Assembly (NCBI RefSeq): GCF_019890635.1
Contig: NZ_JAIOAB010000020.1
Location: forward strand, 1-64,000
Direction of reading: 5' to 3'
Length of the DNA: 64,000 nucleotides
Source of the DNA: Streptomyces sennicomposti
GTDB lineage: Bacteria; Actinomycetota; Actinomycetes; Streptomycetales; Streptomycetaceae
Shown here: positions 18,600-26,864 of the stretch, one piece after another
How the letters are laid out: each line of letters starts with the position of its first letter
How positions within the stretch are numbered: position 1 is the first letter of the stretch
Notes under the pieces: model-generated
The model's database searches: none
What the model was told of the DNA's origin: nothing
What the model saw: only the letters and a program-made list of their open reading frames with translations
Program-made: the position numbers and the translations under genes

Positions 18600-18962
18600 G
18601 TGGCCAGGTCAGCGTGGCGGCGACGGCGCGAGCTGACGCGCACTCGTGCGGACACGGCGCAGGGGTCGCCCGCGCGGCCCGGCCCCGACCGCCCGGCGGC
18701 CGTCGGTCTGATCGCGTGCCTCGCGGCCGTCGTCGTGGTGAGCCTCGCGATCATCGTCGGCGAGGCGATATCCGGGCGTCTGAAGCTGCCCTGGGGAGGG
18801 CTGTTCACCACCCTCACGGCGGGGCTGGTGCTGAGCGTCGCCGTGATCTCGGCCGTGTGGTGGGCGGTCGGCGCGCGGCAGCGCCGCAGAACCGCCCCTA
18901 CCGGGGGGAGCCCGCCCGTGGGGCGTACGGAAGACGGTCAGAACTCGGTGGAGACGCTGTGA
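18600..18962 (+). CDS. Two-span membrane protein beside the XRE gene
   Basis: 120 aa from GTG at 18600 with GGGGGAGG eight bases upstream. A basic N-terminus (WRRRRELTRTRA) precedes two hydrophobic helices (AVGLIACLAAVVVVSLAIIV; TAGLVLSVAVISAVWWAVGA). No family was recognised. It lies 49 bp after the XRE gene, so co-transcription is likely. Its 3' end overlaps the convergent membrane gene by about 65 bp. Confidence 0.65.
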   Translation: MARSAWRRRRELTRTRADTAQGSPARPGPDRPAAVGLIACLAAVVVVSLAIIVGEAISGRLKLPWGGLFTTLTAGLVLSVAVISAVWWAVGARQRRRTAPTGGSPPVGRTEDGQNSVETL

Positions 18963-19233
18963 CGGAGTGACCGCCGCGCCACAGGCCGATGCTCACCGAG
19001 ACGGCGAGCAGGACGACCGCCCACAGCACCCGCTTGGCGAGCAGGCTCTCCACCAGCAGGGAGGCGGCGGTCGCCGTGGCCGTGGCCGCCGTTCCCGCGG
19101 CGAGCAGGAAGAGCGCGGCGCCGCCCATGCCGGCGGATCGGGGCCGGTCCCCGCGACGCGGACGCCGTGCTGCTGACCGTTCGAACTCCATCGCGGCCAC
19201 ACACCTCCTGCCGACGGCCTGCAAGAACGTCAT
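18898..19233 (-). CDS. Small membrane protein translationally coupled to DUF397 gene
   Basis: 111 aa from ATG at 19233, preceded by GGAG and overlapping the DUF397 stop (ATGA). Two hydrophobic helices are visible (GAALFLLAAGTAATATATAA; RVLWAVVLLAVSVSIGLW). GC-rich third positions are clear up to about 18975 and then fade, so the true C-terminus may differ. The stop overlaps the convergent membrane gene. The two facing membrane genes have a similar plan but no evident sequence identity. Confidence 0.5.
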   Translation of the reverse strand: MTFLQAVGRRCVAAMEFERSAARRPRRGDRPRSAGMGGAALFLLAAGTAATATATAASLLVESLLAKRVLWAVVLLAVSVSIGLWRGGHSVTASPPSSDRLPYAPRAGSPR

Positions 19234-19430
19234 GATCGCTCCAGCTCTCCTCGTGACACGGCACGGAGGAAACCCGTCCAGGCCGGGGCGGTGAAGTGCA
19301 GCGCGGACGCGGCGGACTTCTTCGAGTCGCGCGTGAGCACGTGGTCCGCTCGCACGGCGACCTCCAGGCACTCCATCTCGTTGCCGCAAGCGCTGCTTCT
19401 ACGCCATAAGGGTCGCCCCTCATGAACCAC
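19230..19430 (-). CDS. DUF397 protein, WhiJ-system partner, with a TTA codon
   Basis: 66 aa from GTG at 19430 (GGGGGGA upstream). The DUF397 signature is plain: WRRSSACGNEMECLEVAV, then TRDSKKS, LHFTAPAWTGFLRAV. Such proteins are small partners of XRE-DUF5753 regulators and are thought to counteract their DNA binding (family knowledge). Codon 8 is TTA (19407-19409), the codon read by the developmental bldA tRNA, so translation would be bldA-dependent. The stop overlaps the next start as ATGA. Confidence 0.78.
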   Translation of the reverse strand: MVHEGRPLWRRSSACGNEMECLEVAVRADHVLTRDSKKSAASALHFTAPAWTGFLRAVSRGELERS

Positions 19431-19702
19431 CGCGGTCCCCCCGATCCCCCGAGCTGCCCGAATGGTGCCCTCCGATGGTAGTGGGCCTTCGTCCACCACC
19501 GCAGGCGAGTACCCGGAATCCTTGGGCGAACATTCGCCCGGCGCACTCGAAGAGCTACGAAGAGTCACCTCTTGTCCAGGTTAGGGCACACTCGCCCCGG
19601 CCCGCCATACGGGAACCGGCCCATTCGCCGTACGACCCCGGACGCCCTTCCGGTGCGAAAATGACAGGGACGAACCGGGACGAAGGGGTGGAGGCGGCGG
19701 TC

Positions 19703-20410
19703 ATGACCTTCGTACAGCTCATCGAGTGCAGGACGAGCCGGGTCGACGAGATGAACCGGCTGATCGACACCTGGGTCGAGCGGACCGGCGGCCGGCGCGG
19801 CGCGACGCACGCGCTGGTCGGCAAGGACCGGTCGGACGGCTCGCACCTCGTGGAGATGGTGGAGTTCCCCTCCTACGAGGAGGCGATGCGGAACTCGAAT
19901 TTCCCGGAGACCGACGAGGTCTTCCGCGGCATGGTCGCGCTCTGCGACGAGCTGCCCGTCTTCACCGACCTGGAGGTCGTCCGCGACGAGCGGCTCTACG
20001 GCCCTGCGGTACGGCAGTTGTTCGACACGCTCGCCACGGCGGGTGAACTGCCGCCGCTGAACGACCTGTTCGACGAGGACTGCCACAGCCACGACCCGAT
20101 CGAGGCGGGGCCGACGATCGGTCTGGACGCGATCCGGCGCGAGTTCCGCATGTGGCGGGACGCCTTCGACTTCGCCTTCACGGTCGAGGATCTGATCGCC
20201 CAGGACGACCGCGTGTGCGCCCGCTGGACCTGGACCGGCGTCCACAAGGGCGAGTTCCTCGGCATCGCCCCCACCGGCGAACGGGTCACCATGACCGGGA
20301 TGACCCTCTTCCGCTTCGGCCCGCACGGCAAGCTGACCGAGACCTGGTGGCAACACGACCAACTCGGCCTGCTGCAACAACTGGGCGCACTGGACGAGTT
20401 GGAGGAGTAG
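19703..20410 (+). CDS. SnoaL-like ester cyclase family protein with N-terminal extra domain
   Basis: 235 aa from ATG at 19703 (GGAGG eight bases upstream; an ATG at 19661 is in frame but without a ribosome site). The C-terminal half is a SnoaL-like NTF2 fold (FDEDCHSHDP, IRREFRMWRDAFDFAFTVED, ARWTWTGVHKGEFLGIAPTG, ETWWQHDQLGLLQQLGAL). The N-terminal 90 residues (MTFVQLIECRTSRVDEMNRL to LPVFTDLEVVRDE) resemble a dimeric alpha/beta-barrel monooxygenase-like module. It may act on a small hydrophobic substrate, but no reaction can be assigned. Confidence 0.8.
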   Translation: MTFVQLIECRTSRVDEMNRLIDTWVERTGGRRGATHALVGKDRSDGSHLVEMVEFPSYEEAMRNSNFPETDEVFRGMVALCDELPVFTDLEVVRDERLYGPAVRQLFDTLATAGELPPLNDLFDEDCHSHDPIEAGPTIGLDAIRREFRMWRDAFDFAFTVEDLIAQDDRVCARWTWTGVHKGEFLGIAPTGERVTMTGMTLFRFGPHGKLTETWWQHDQLGLLQQLGALDELEE

Positions 20411-20591
20411 CACTCCGCCCTCACGGCCCCGTCCTCACGGCTTCGGGCGGACACCGTCCGCGACGGTTGCGTCCACCGAGTCGTAGCGCGTCGCGCCTTC
20501 CCGCTCCTGACGGGCATGTGGTGGCCCGCGGCCGACGTCGACGGGCTGCGGCGCGGCTGCGAGCGGAGCCGGAGAGGGACACTCGCGCTAC
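20411..20591. other. Junction region upstream of the toxin remnant
   Basis: Between the cyclase stop and the toxin fragment no start, ribosome site or promoter was recognised. The toxin frame remains open back to 20511 with low-complexity residues, which suggests a deletion or recombination joint. Confidence 0.4.
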
Positions 20592-20855
20592 GTGGACGAA
20601 GCGTCCGCGCAGAAGGCGACCGACGGCGTGGTGCTCATGCGGCAGAAGGAGATCGAGGCGTGGCTCGCCAGGAACAGGAGCCGCAAGCTCGAACTGGAAG
20701 CCCACTTCGACGACCACACCGGCCTGAGCCTGTCCCGTGCGAACTTCGTCCAGGGAGCTCCGCCGGAATGGGTGAAGGGTGCCAGAGTGATTCTCAAGCG
20801 CGATCCGTCGGCCGAGATGGGCTACCGCGTCCTCACCTCCTATCCCGTCCCCTAG
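20592..20855 (+). CDS. C-terminal remnant of a CdiA-type RNase A-like toxin
   Basis: 87 aa if started at GTG 20592; the frame runs upstream to a stop at 20508 without a better start. The sequence matches the last part of the bacterial RNase A-like toxin domain of contact-dependent-inhibition (CDI) and polymorphic toxins: AQKATDGVVL, IEAWLA, LELEAHFDDHTGLSL, ARVILKRDPS and the C-terminal GYRVLTSYP. The Thr-x-Tyr pair of the active site is there, but the upstream catalytic His and Arg, and any secretion region, are missing. A WXG-, filament- or PrsW-type leader is not present either. It is read as a broken or cassette-borne toxin end, 23 bp before its immunity gene. Confidence 0.7.
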   Translation: MDEASAQKATDGVVLMRQKEIEAWLARNRSRKLELEAHFDDHTGLSLSRANFVQGAPPEWVKGARVILKRDPSAEMGYRVLTSYPVP

Positions 20856-20878
20856 AACCAGACAGGCCTACAGCGACG

Positions 20879-21547
20879 ATGACACCGGTGGACGACCGCT
20901 TTCACGAACTGCGTCAGCTTCTGCAGGCGTACGAACAGCCCGGTCACGCCTTCGACGACACGTGGGAAGCGGCCGGTACGGCCCTGAGCGCGTATCTCCG
21001 GGTGGCTGCCCACGCGCCGGAGCGGGCGGCCGAAGCGGCGCGAGAGATCAGGGACCTTCTGGCCCTCGGACTCTTCGACGAGGAGATCGCCGACGATGTC
21101 GATCTGCTCCCGCACATCGCGCCGCCTCCGGGCGCCGGCGTGGAGGACTGCCTGCGCGTCGTCCTGCACCATCTGGAGCGCTTCCTCGCGTCCCCTGCGG
21201 CTCCCCGTCCCTCGGCGCGTCCTTCGATCGCGTGGGAGTGGCGGGAGCGGTTCCCGGCGTTGGCCCATCTGCTCGGAGCGTACTTCTACCAGGACAGCCT
21301 GGAACTCGAGTACCAGTCCCATGCCCAGGCCGTGGACGACTACCTTTCCGGTGAACCGGTCGAGGACATGAGGCGAGCCGCGTCCGACATCACGGAGTTC
21401 CTGGCCCTGAACCCGTCGGAGGACGAGCTCCACGAGGCGGCGGCGGCACTCGGCCTCAGCGAGCCCCCGCCCGCGGGCGTCTCACTGCGCCAGTGGCTCA
21501 CCGACGTCCGAGGCATCATCATGCACCGCCTGCGCGGCACGGCCTGA
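20879..21547 (+). CDS. CdiI-family immunity protein with two tandem modules
   Basis: 222 aa from ATG at 20879 (GTG at 20888 possible; weak ribosome site, so probably coupled to the toxin gene). The C-terminal half (about 124-219) matches the CdiI immunity family: FPALAHLLGAYFYQD, AVDDYLSGEP, ITEFLALNPSEDEL, PPPAGVSLRQWL. The N-terminal half (about 7-102) aligns to it along its length: RFHELRQLLQAY, ALSAYL, IRDLLALGLFDEEI, PPPGAGVEDCL. This points to an internal duplication. The expected role is to bind and neutralise the RNase toxin encoded just upstream or its relatives. Confidence 0.75.
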   Translation: MTPVDDRFHELRQLLQAYEQPGHAFDDTWEAAGTALSAYLRVAAHAPERAAEAAREIRDLLALGLFDEEIADDVDLLPHIAPPPGAGVEDCLRVVLHHLERFLASPAAPRPSARPSIAWEWRERFPALAHLLGAYFYQDSLELEYQSHAQAVDDYLSGEPVEDMRRAASDITEFLALNPSEDELHEAAAALGLSEPPPAGVSLRQWLTDVRGIIMHRLRGTA

Positions 21548-21656
21548 CAGCGGGCGAGCGGCACCCGACGGGCGGCATCGGGCTTCTGCCAGGGCCCGAC
21601 AGGCCCGAGGCTCGACAGGCCCGACACCCTCGCTCGGCAGCAGAGCGCCCGACGCA

Positions 21657-21692
21657 CGGCGCCCGGCGCCCCCGAAGGGGTGCCGGGCGCCG
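21657..21692. terminator. Bidirectional terminator, immunity gene and groEL1
   Basis: Sixteen-bp stem from CGGCGCCCGGCGCCCC to GGGGTGCCGGGCGCCG (one G-T pair), loop CGAA, between the two convergent genes. Confidence 0.8.
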
Positions 21693-21744
21693 GTTGTTCC
21701 ACTCGAGCGGCTGGTCGGTCAGGCGCTCGGGTCAGGGTGTCGCG

Positions 21745-23394
<1,650 letters not shown>

Positions 23395-23485
23395 CTAGGG
23401 TGAAAAGCGCCGCGCCCCGGACGCCCGGCTTCTTAACGGTCGCGGGGGCCAGGGGCGCAGCTCACAGCATGAACGCTGAGGTGAC

Positions 23486-23794
23486 TTACTTCTCGATGAT
23501 CGCGAGCACGTCGCGGGCCGAGAGAACGAGGTACTCCTCGTTGTTGTACTTCACCTCGGTGCCGCCGTACTTGCTGTAGAGCACGACGTCGCCGACCTTG
23601 ACGTCGAGCGGAAGACGGTTGCCGTCCTCGAAGCGGCCCGGGCCCACGGCCAGGACGACGCCCTCCTGGGGCTTCTCCTTGGCGGTGTCCGGAATGACCA
23701 GGCCCGAAGCCGTGGTCTGCTCGGCGTCGAGCGGCTGGACCACGATGCGGTCCTCGAGCGGCTTGATGGCAACCTTGGAGCTGGCGGTCGTCAC
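23486..23794 (-). CDS. groES: Co-chaperonin GroES
   Basis: 102 aa from GTG at 23794 with GGGGGAGG upstream. The protein has the standard 10-kDa fold: [10 protein letters not shown], mobile loop [19 protein letters not shown], and the roof region [19 protein letters not shown]. It forms the heptameric lid of GroEL. First gene of the groES-groEL1 operon, under two CIRCE operators and a vegetative-type promoter. Confidence 0.97.
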   Translation of the reverse strand: MTTASSKVAIKPLEDRIVVQPLDAEQTTASGLVIPDTAKEKPQEGVVLAVGPGRFEDGNRLPLDVKVGDVVLYSKYGGTEVKYNNEEYLVLSARDVLAIIEK

Positions 23795-23893
23795 GATCCG
23801 ACCTCCCCCTTCGGAGATCTCACGGGGTTAACTGTCTGAGGTGGCGACCAGGTCGATCCGTCGTCGCGGGTGCCGGACCTGCCCGTCGCTTTG

Positions 23894-23920
23894 TTGGCAC
23901 TCTCCAGGGGGGAGTGCCAG
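23894..23920. promoter_or_regulatory. CIRCE operator 1 (HrcA site)
   Basis: TTGGCACTC-N9-GAGTGCCAG, one or two mismatches per arm to the consensus TTAGCACTC-N9-GAGTGCTAA. It covers the predicted transcription start. Confidence 0.92.
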
Positions 23921-23925
23921 ACCTG

Positions 23926-23955
23926 AGACTATGACCGTCGTTAGCACTCGGTCAA
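23926..23955 (-). promoter_or_regulatory. groES-groEL1 promoter
   Basis: On the minus strand TTGACC (23955-23950) and TAGTCT (23931-23926) are 18 bp apart. The -35 box lies inside CIRCE 2 and the start point falls in CIRCE 1, so HrcA binding would block it. Confidence 0.7.
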
Positions 23956-23967
23956 GCGGAGTGCCAA
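23941..23967. promoter_or_regulatory. CIRCE operator 2 (HrcA site)
   Basis: TTAGCACTC-N9-GAGTGCCAA; the left arm is a perfect match to the consensus. Centred 47 bp upstream of operator 1. Confidence 0.93.
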
Positions 23968-24049
23968 TTGCCTGCGGCGCGTCGGGGGTGGGGGCGCGTT
24001 TTGTCGTACGTGTGTGCGAAGTTGCCGTGTCCTGGGGGTGGACGTCCCT

Positions 24050-24117
24050 GGGGACTGCGCCCCCAGACCCCCGCTGTCGGCCTGAACGGCCTCGTCCTCA
24101 AGCGCCGGACGGGCTGG
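24050..24117. repeat. Dispersed Streptomyces intergenic repeat copy
   Basis: Contains the blocks GCGCCCCCAGACCCCCGC, GGCCTGAACGGCCTCGTCCT and GCGCCGGACGGGCTG, which I recall as recurring many times between genes in Streptomyces chromosomes. The function is unknown. It sits between the groES promoter and a small membrane protein gene. Confidence 0.55.
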
Positions 24118-24205
24118 GTGTACCGACCGGGGGAGGCGCAAGTGCCCCCGGCTCTTCCCGTCCCGCCCCCTTCCCCGGCGTCCGGGTTTGTACGACCGTA
24201 GGGTC

Positions 24206-24724
24206 ATGCGGTCACGTTCCACTCCTTCGGGCGCGGTCACCGGCGGGCTTGTGTTCCTGCTCGTGCTGGTGGCGGACGCGACGGGCGGGCTGCTGCTCGT
24301 CATCGTGCTCGCCGTGCGCGGGCTCGGCCGGGTGGAGGCGCCGGGCGGCGGGCCCGCCGGGGCGCCGCCGGGCGATCTGGTCCCGGCGCTGCTGTACGGC
24401 GGCTTCGCGCTGGCGGCCGGGGCGGCCGGGGTGCTGCTGGTGCGCGGCGGGGCCCGGTTCACCGGCGCGACGCAGCTCGTGCTCGCCGTGGTCGTCGCGG
24501 GCGCCGCGCTCGGCGCGTGGCGCGACACGCACGACCGCGACCGCTTCCCCGCCACGTCCCCCTCCGACCGGCTGGTCGACGCCTCACAGGTAGTCCTGCA
24601 ACCGCCCCACCGTCAGGCCCTCGCCCTCGATCCGGCGCAGCAGCCGGGTCGTGCGCTCGCGCAGGCCGGGGCCGCCCCGGTCGTCGTCGTCCGAGGTGAC
24701 CAGGACGATGTCGCCGGGGCGTAG
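24206..24724 (+). CDS. Three-span membrane protein, 3' end overlaps convergent gene
   Basis: 172 aa from ATG at 24206 (AGGG just upstream). Three hydrophobic helices (GLVFLLVLVADATGGLLLVI; LLYGGFALAAGAAGVLLV; TQLVLAVVVAGAALGAW) end near residue 110, after which the reading runs antisense into the deacetylase gene for about 140 bp. The tail may be non-functional or the real end may differ by a sequence error. No family recognised. Confidence 0.5.
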   Translation: MRSRSTPSGAVTGGLVFLLVLVADATGGLLLVIVLAVRGLGRVEAPGGGPAGAPPGDLVPALLYGGFALAAGAAGVLLVRGGARFTGATQLVLAVVVAGAALGAWRDTHDRDRFPATSPSDRLVDASQVVLQPPHRQALALDPAQQPGRALAQAGAAPVVVVRGDQDDVAGA

Positions 24725-25666
24725 CGCGGCCCCGCCGTGGGTGAAGCGCAGGCCGGTCCCGGTCAGCGCGGCGCGCCACAGGATGACGGCCGAGACGCCG
24801 CAGTCGGCGGCGGCGCGCAGCGTCGTGGTGTCGTACGCGCCGTAGGGCGGTCTCAGGAGGCGGGGGCGGACGCCGAAGCGGGCGTGCAGCTTGTCGCGCT
24901 GGCCGCAGATCTCGGCGCGCTGCCCGGCGTAGGGCAGACCGCGCAGCGCGGGATGGTCCAGGGTGTGGTTCTGCAGGTCCGCGCCGACCGACAGCAGGCG
25001 CGCGAAGTGCCCGTAGCCGGGCCCCACGACGCTGTCGGTGAGGAACATGCTGACCGGAAGCCGCAGTTCGCGGACCATGTCGACGAACTGCGGGTCCCGC
25101 TCGGCCTCGTCGTCGTAGGTGAGGAAGACGACCCGGTCGGCGGTGGCGACGTGGTCCACGACCGCGGGCAGTGCGGGCGGCCGGGTGGCGAGGTCCAGGG
25201 GGCGGGCCGGCGGGCGCGGCGGCGCGGGCAGCGGGGCGTCGAGACCCCAGCGGCGGTACGACTGCGGGGCGGGCGGGCGCTCGGGCGGCTCGGGCGGCTC
25301 GGACGGTACCCGCCGCGCCGCCTCACGCCCCAGCCGCCCGACCGGATCGACCGGGGCGACCGGATCGACCGGGTCGGCCGGGTCGGCCGGGTCGGCCGGG
25401 GACGCGCAGCCGGCCGCGAGCAGCGGCAGCACGGCGAGGAGCAGGACCGCGAGGAGCGGGACCGCGGGGGCTCGCCGCGCCGCCGGCCGGCCGGCGGACG
25501 CCGCTCCGGTCGTGGCGCCGGGGCGCGGCGCCGCCTCCGGCCCGGCTCCCGGTGCCGTGGCCCGCCCGGCTCCCGGCCCCGTACCCCGCCCGACTCCCGG
25601 TCCCGCGTCCCGCGCGGCTCCCGGCTCCGTGCCCGGCCGGCCGCGCCGCCGCCGCCGCGGTCTCAC
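24584..25666 (-). CDS. Lipoprotein polysaccharide deacetylase (second of tandem pair)
   Basis: 360 aa from GTG at 25666, overlapping the stop of the upstream deacetylase (GTGA), with GGAGG seven bases before it. A long low-complexity lead (PGAG-type repeats) precedes a lipoprotein signal (LLAVLPLLAAGC). After a Pro-Asp-Ala repeat (PADPADPADPVDPV) comes a NodB-type domain: FLTYDDEAERD (metal Asp), NHTLDHPALRG (two His), RPPYGAYD. The domain removes acyl groups from a surface glycan such as peptidoglycan or an exopolysaccharide. The second Asp of TxDDG is kept but Gly is Glu. It ends VGRLQDYL like its neighbour (VARLEDYL). Confidence 0.83.
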   Translation of the reverse strand: MRPRRRRRGRPGTEPGAARDAGPGVGRGTGPGAGRATAPGAGPEAAPRPGATTGAASAGRPAARRAPAVPLLAVLLLAVLPLLAAGCASPADPADPADPVDPVAPVDPVGRLGREAARRVPSEPPEPPERPPAPQSYRRWGLDAPLPAPPRPPARPLDLATRPPALPAVVDHVATADRVVFLTYDDEAERDPQFVDMVRELRLPVSMFLTDSVVGPGYGHFARLLSVGADLQNHTLDHPALRGLPYAGQRAEICGQRDKLHARFGVRPRLLRPPYGAYDTTTLRAAADCGVSAVILWRAALTGTGLRFTHGGAALRPGDIVLVTSDDDDRGGPGLRERTTRLLRRIEGEGLTVGRLQDYL

Positions 25667-26695
25667 AGGTAGTCCTCCAGCCGGGCCACCGCGAATCCCT
25701 GGGCGGTCACGTAGTTCAGGAACCGGCGCATGTCGTCGACCATCGTGCCGTTCCACTCGTTCCGGCCCCGGAAGTGGGTGAGGACGATGTCGCCGCGGCG
25801 CATCTTCTGGTCGTCCTCGCGGAACTCCCAGTGGTCGACGTAGACCTCCTCGTTCCAGATCGGCGCGTACTTGATGCCGCAGGACTTGGCGGCAACCAGG
25901 GAGTCCTGGTTGTAGTTGCCGTAGGGGAAGCGCACGACGGTGGGGCGCCTGCCGAACTGCCTCTGCATGATGTCCTGCATGTCGCAGATCTCGTGCCGCT
26001 GGTCCTCGTAGGACAGGCCCGGCAGGTACGGGTGGTGCAGGGTGTGGTTGTTGAGGGTGACCCCGGCGTCGCGCATCGTGCGGAAGTAGCCGTAGTCGTC
26101 CTTGATCAGGTAGTCGCTGAGGAAGGCCGTGTACGGGATCTTCAGCTCGCTCATCATCCGCAGGAACTCGGGGTCCTTGTCGGCGCCGTCGTCGATGGTG
26201 AGGAAGACGACCTTGTCCTCGGTGGGGACGGTGGTGAAGACCGGGGGCAGGTCCCAGTCCTCCTGGTGGTCCACCTCGAAGCCGGGGCGCGCGGTGATCC
26301 TCGGTTTGACGGCGGGCGGTGCGGGCGGGGTGAGCGGGACCTGCCGCAGGCCCCAGCGCTTGGCCGCGGCGGCGCGGGCGGCGGTGGCGGCGCGCAGCCG
26401 GGTGGCGTACGAGTCGAGGGCGCGGGCGGGGGGCGCCTGGAGGCGCTGCTGGCCCTGGGCGGGCGGTACGGGGGTGTCCGGCCGTGAGCAGCCCGCCGCG
26501 AGGGCAGAGACGGCGAGGACGGCGAGTGCGGCGCGGGTGGCGAGGCGGCGGCCGGTCCATCGGCCGACCCATCGGCCGGTCCGTCCACCGGTCCGTCCGC
26601 CGACTCGGTGACCGTCCTGGTGGCCGATCCGGTGACCGACCCGTCGATACGCGGTCTTTTTATCAGTTTGTACTACTAGTCTCATGGCGCCGGAT
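25663..26695 (-). CDS. Lipoprotein polysaccharide deacetylase (first of tandem pair)
   Basis: 343 aa from ATG at 26695 (GGAGGA nine bases upstream). The first 15 codons are strikingly AT-rich for this genome (RLVVQTDKKTAYR), followed by a repetitive Gly-His/Arg stretch (GHRIGHQDGHRV) and a lipobox (LAVSALAAGC). The NodB domain has FLTIDDGADKDPEF, NHTLHHPYLPG and RFPYGNYNQ, all metal and catalytic residues present. Anchored outside the membrane, it probably deacetylates cell-wall glycan. Coupled to the downstream paralog; both arose by duplication. Confidence 0.87.
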
Positions 26696-26864
26696 CCTCC
26701 CAGCACACCCCCCGGAACCCACGCCGACACCGCGACCGTCGCCCCACCTTCCCCCGACCGGCCCAACGAGCGACCGCCCCGGCCGGTCCGGGGGACCGCG
26801 ACCGACCATCACCCACACCCGCCCCACCGCCCCGGCCCCTCCCCCGCTGCCCGACAATGACCCG

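Noticed and set aside
20511..20591. Extending the toxin fragment upstream to include EGHSRYVD as the catalytic His
   Set aside because: The His would be immediately next to the aligned AQKATD segment, far too close for the known toxin active-site spacing, and no start codon supports the extension.
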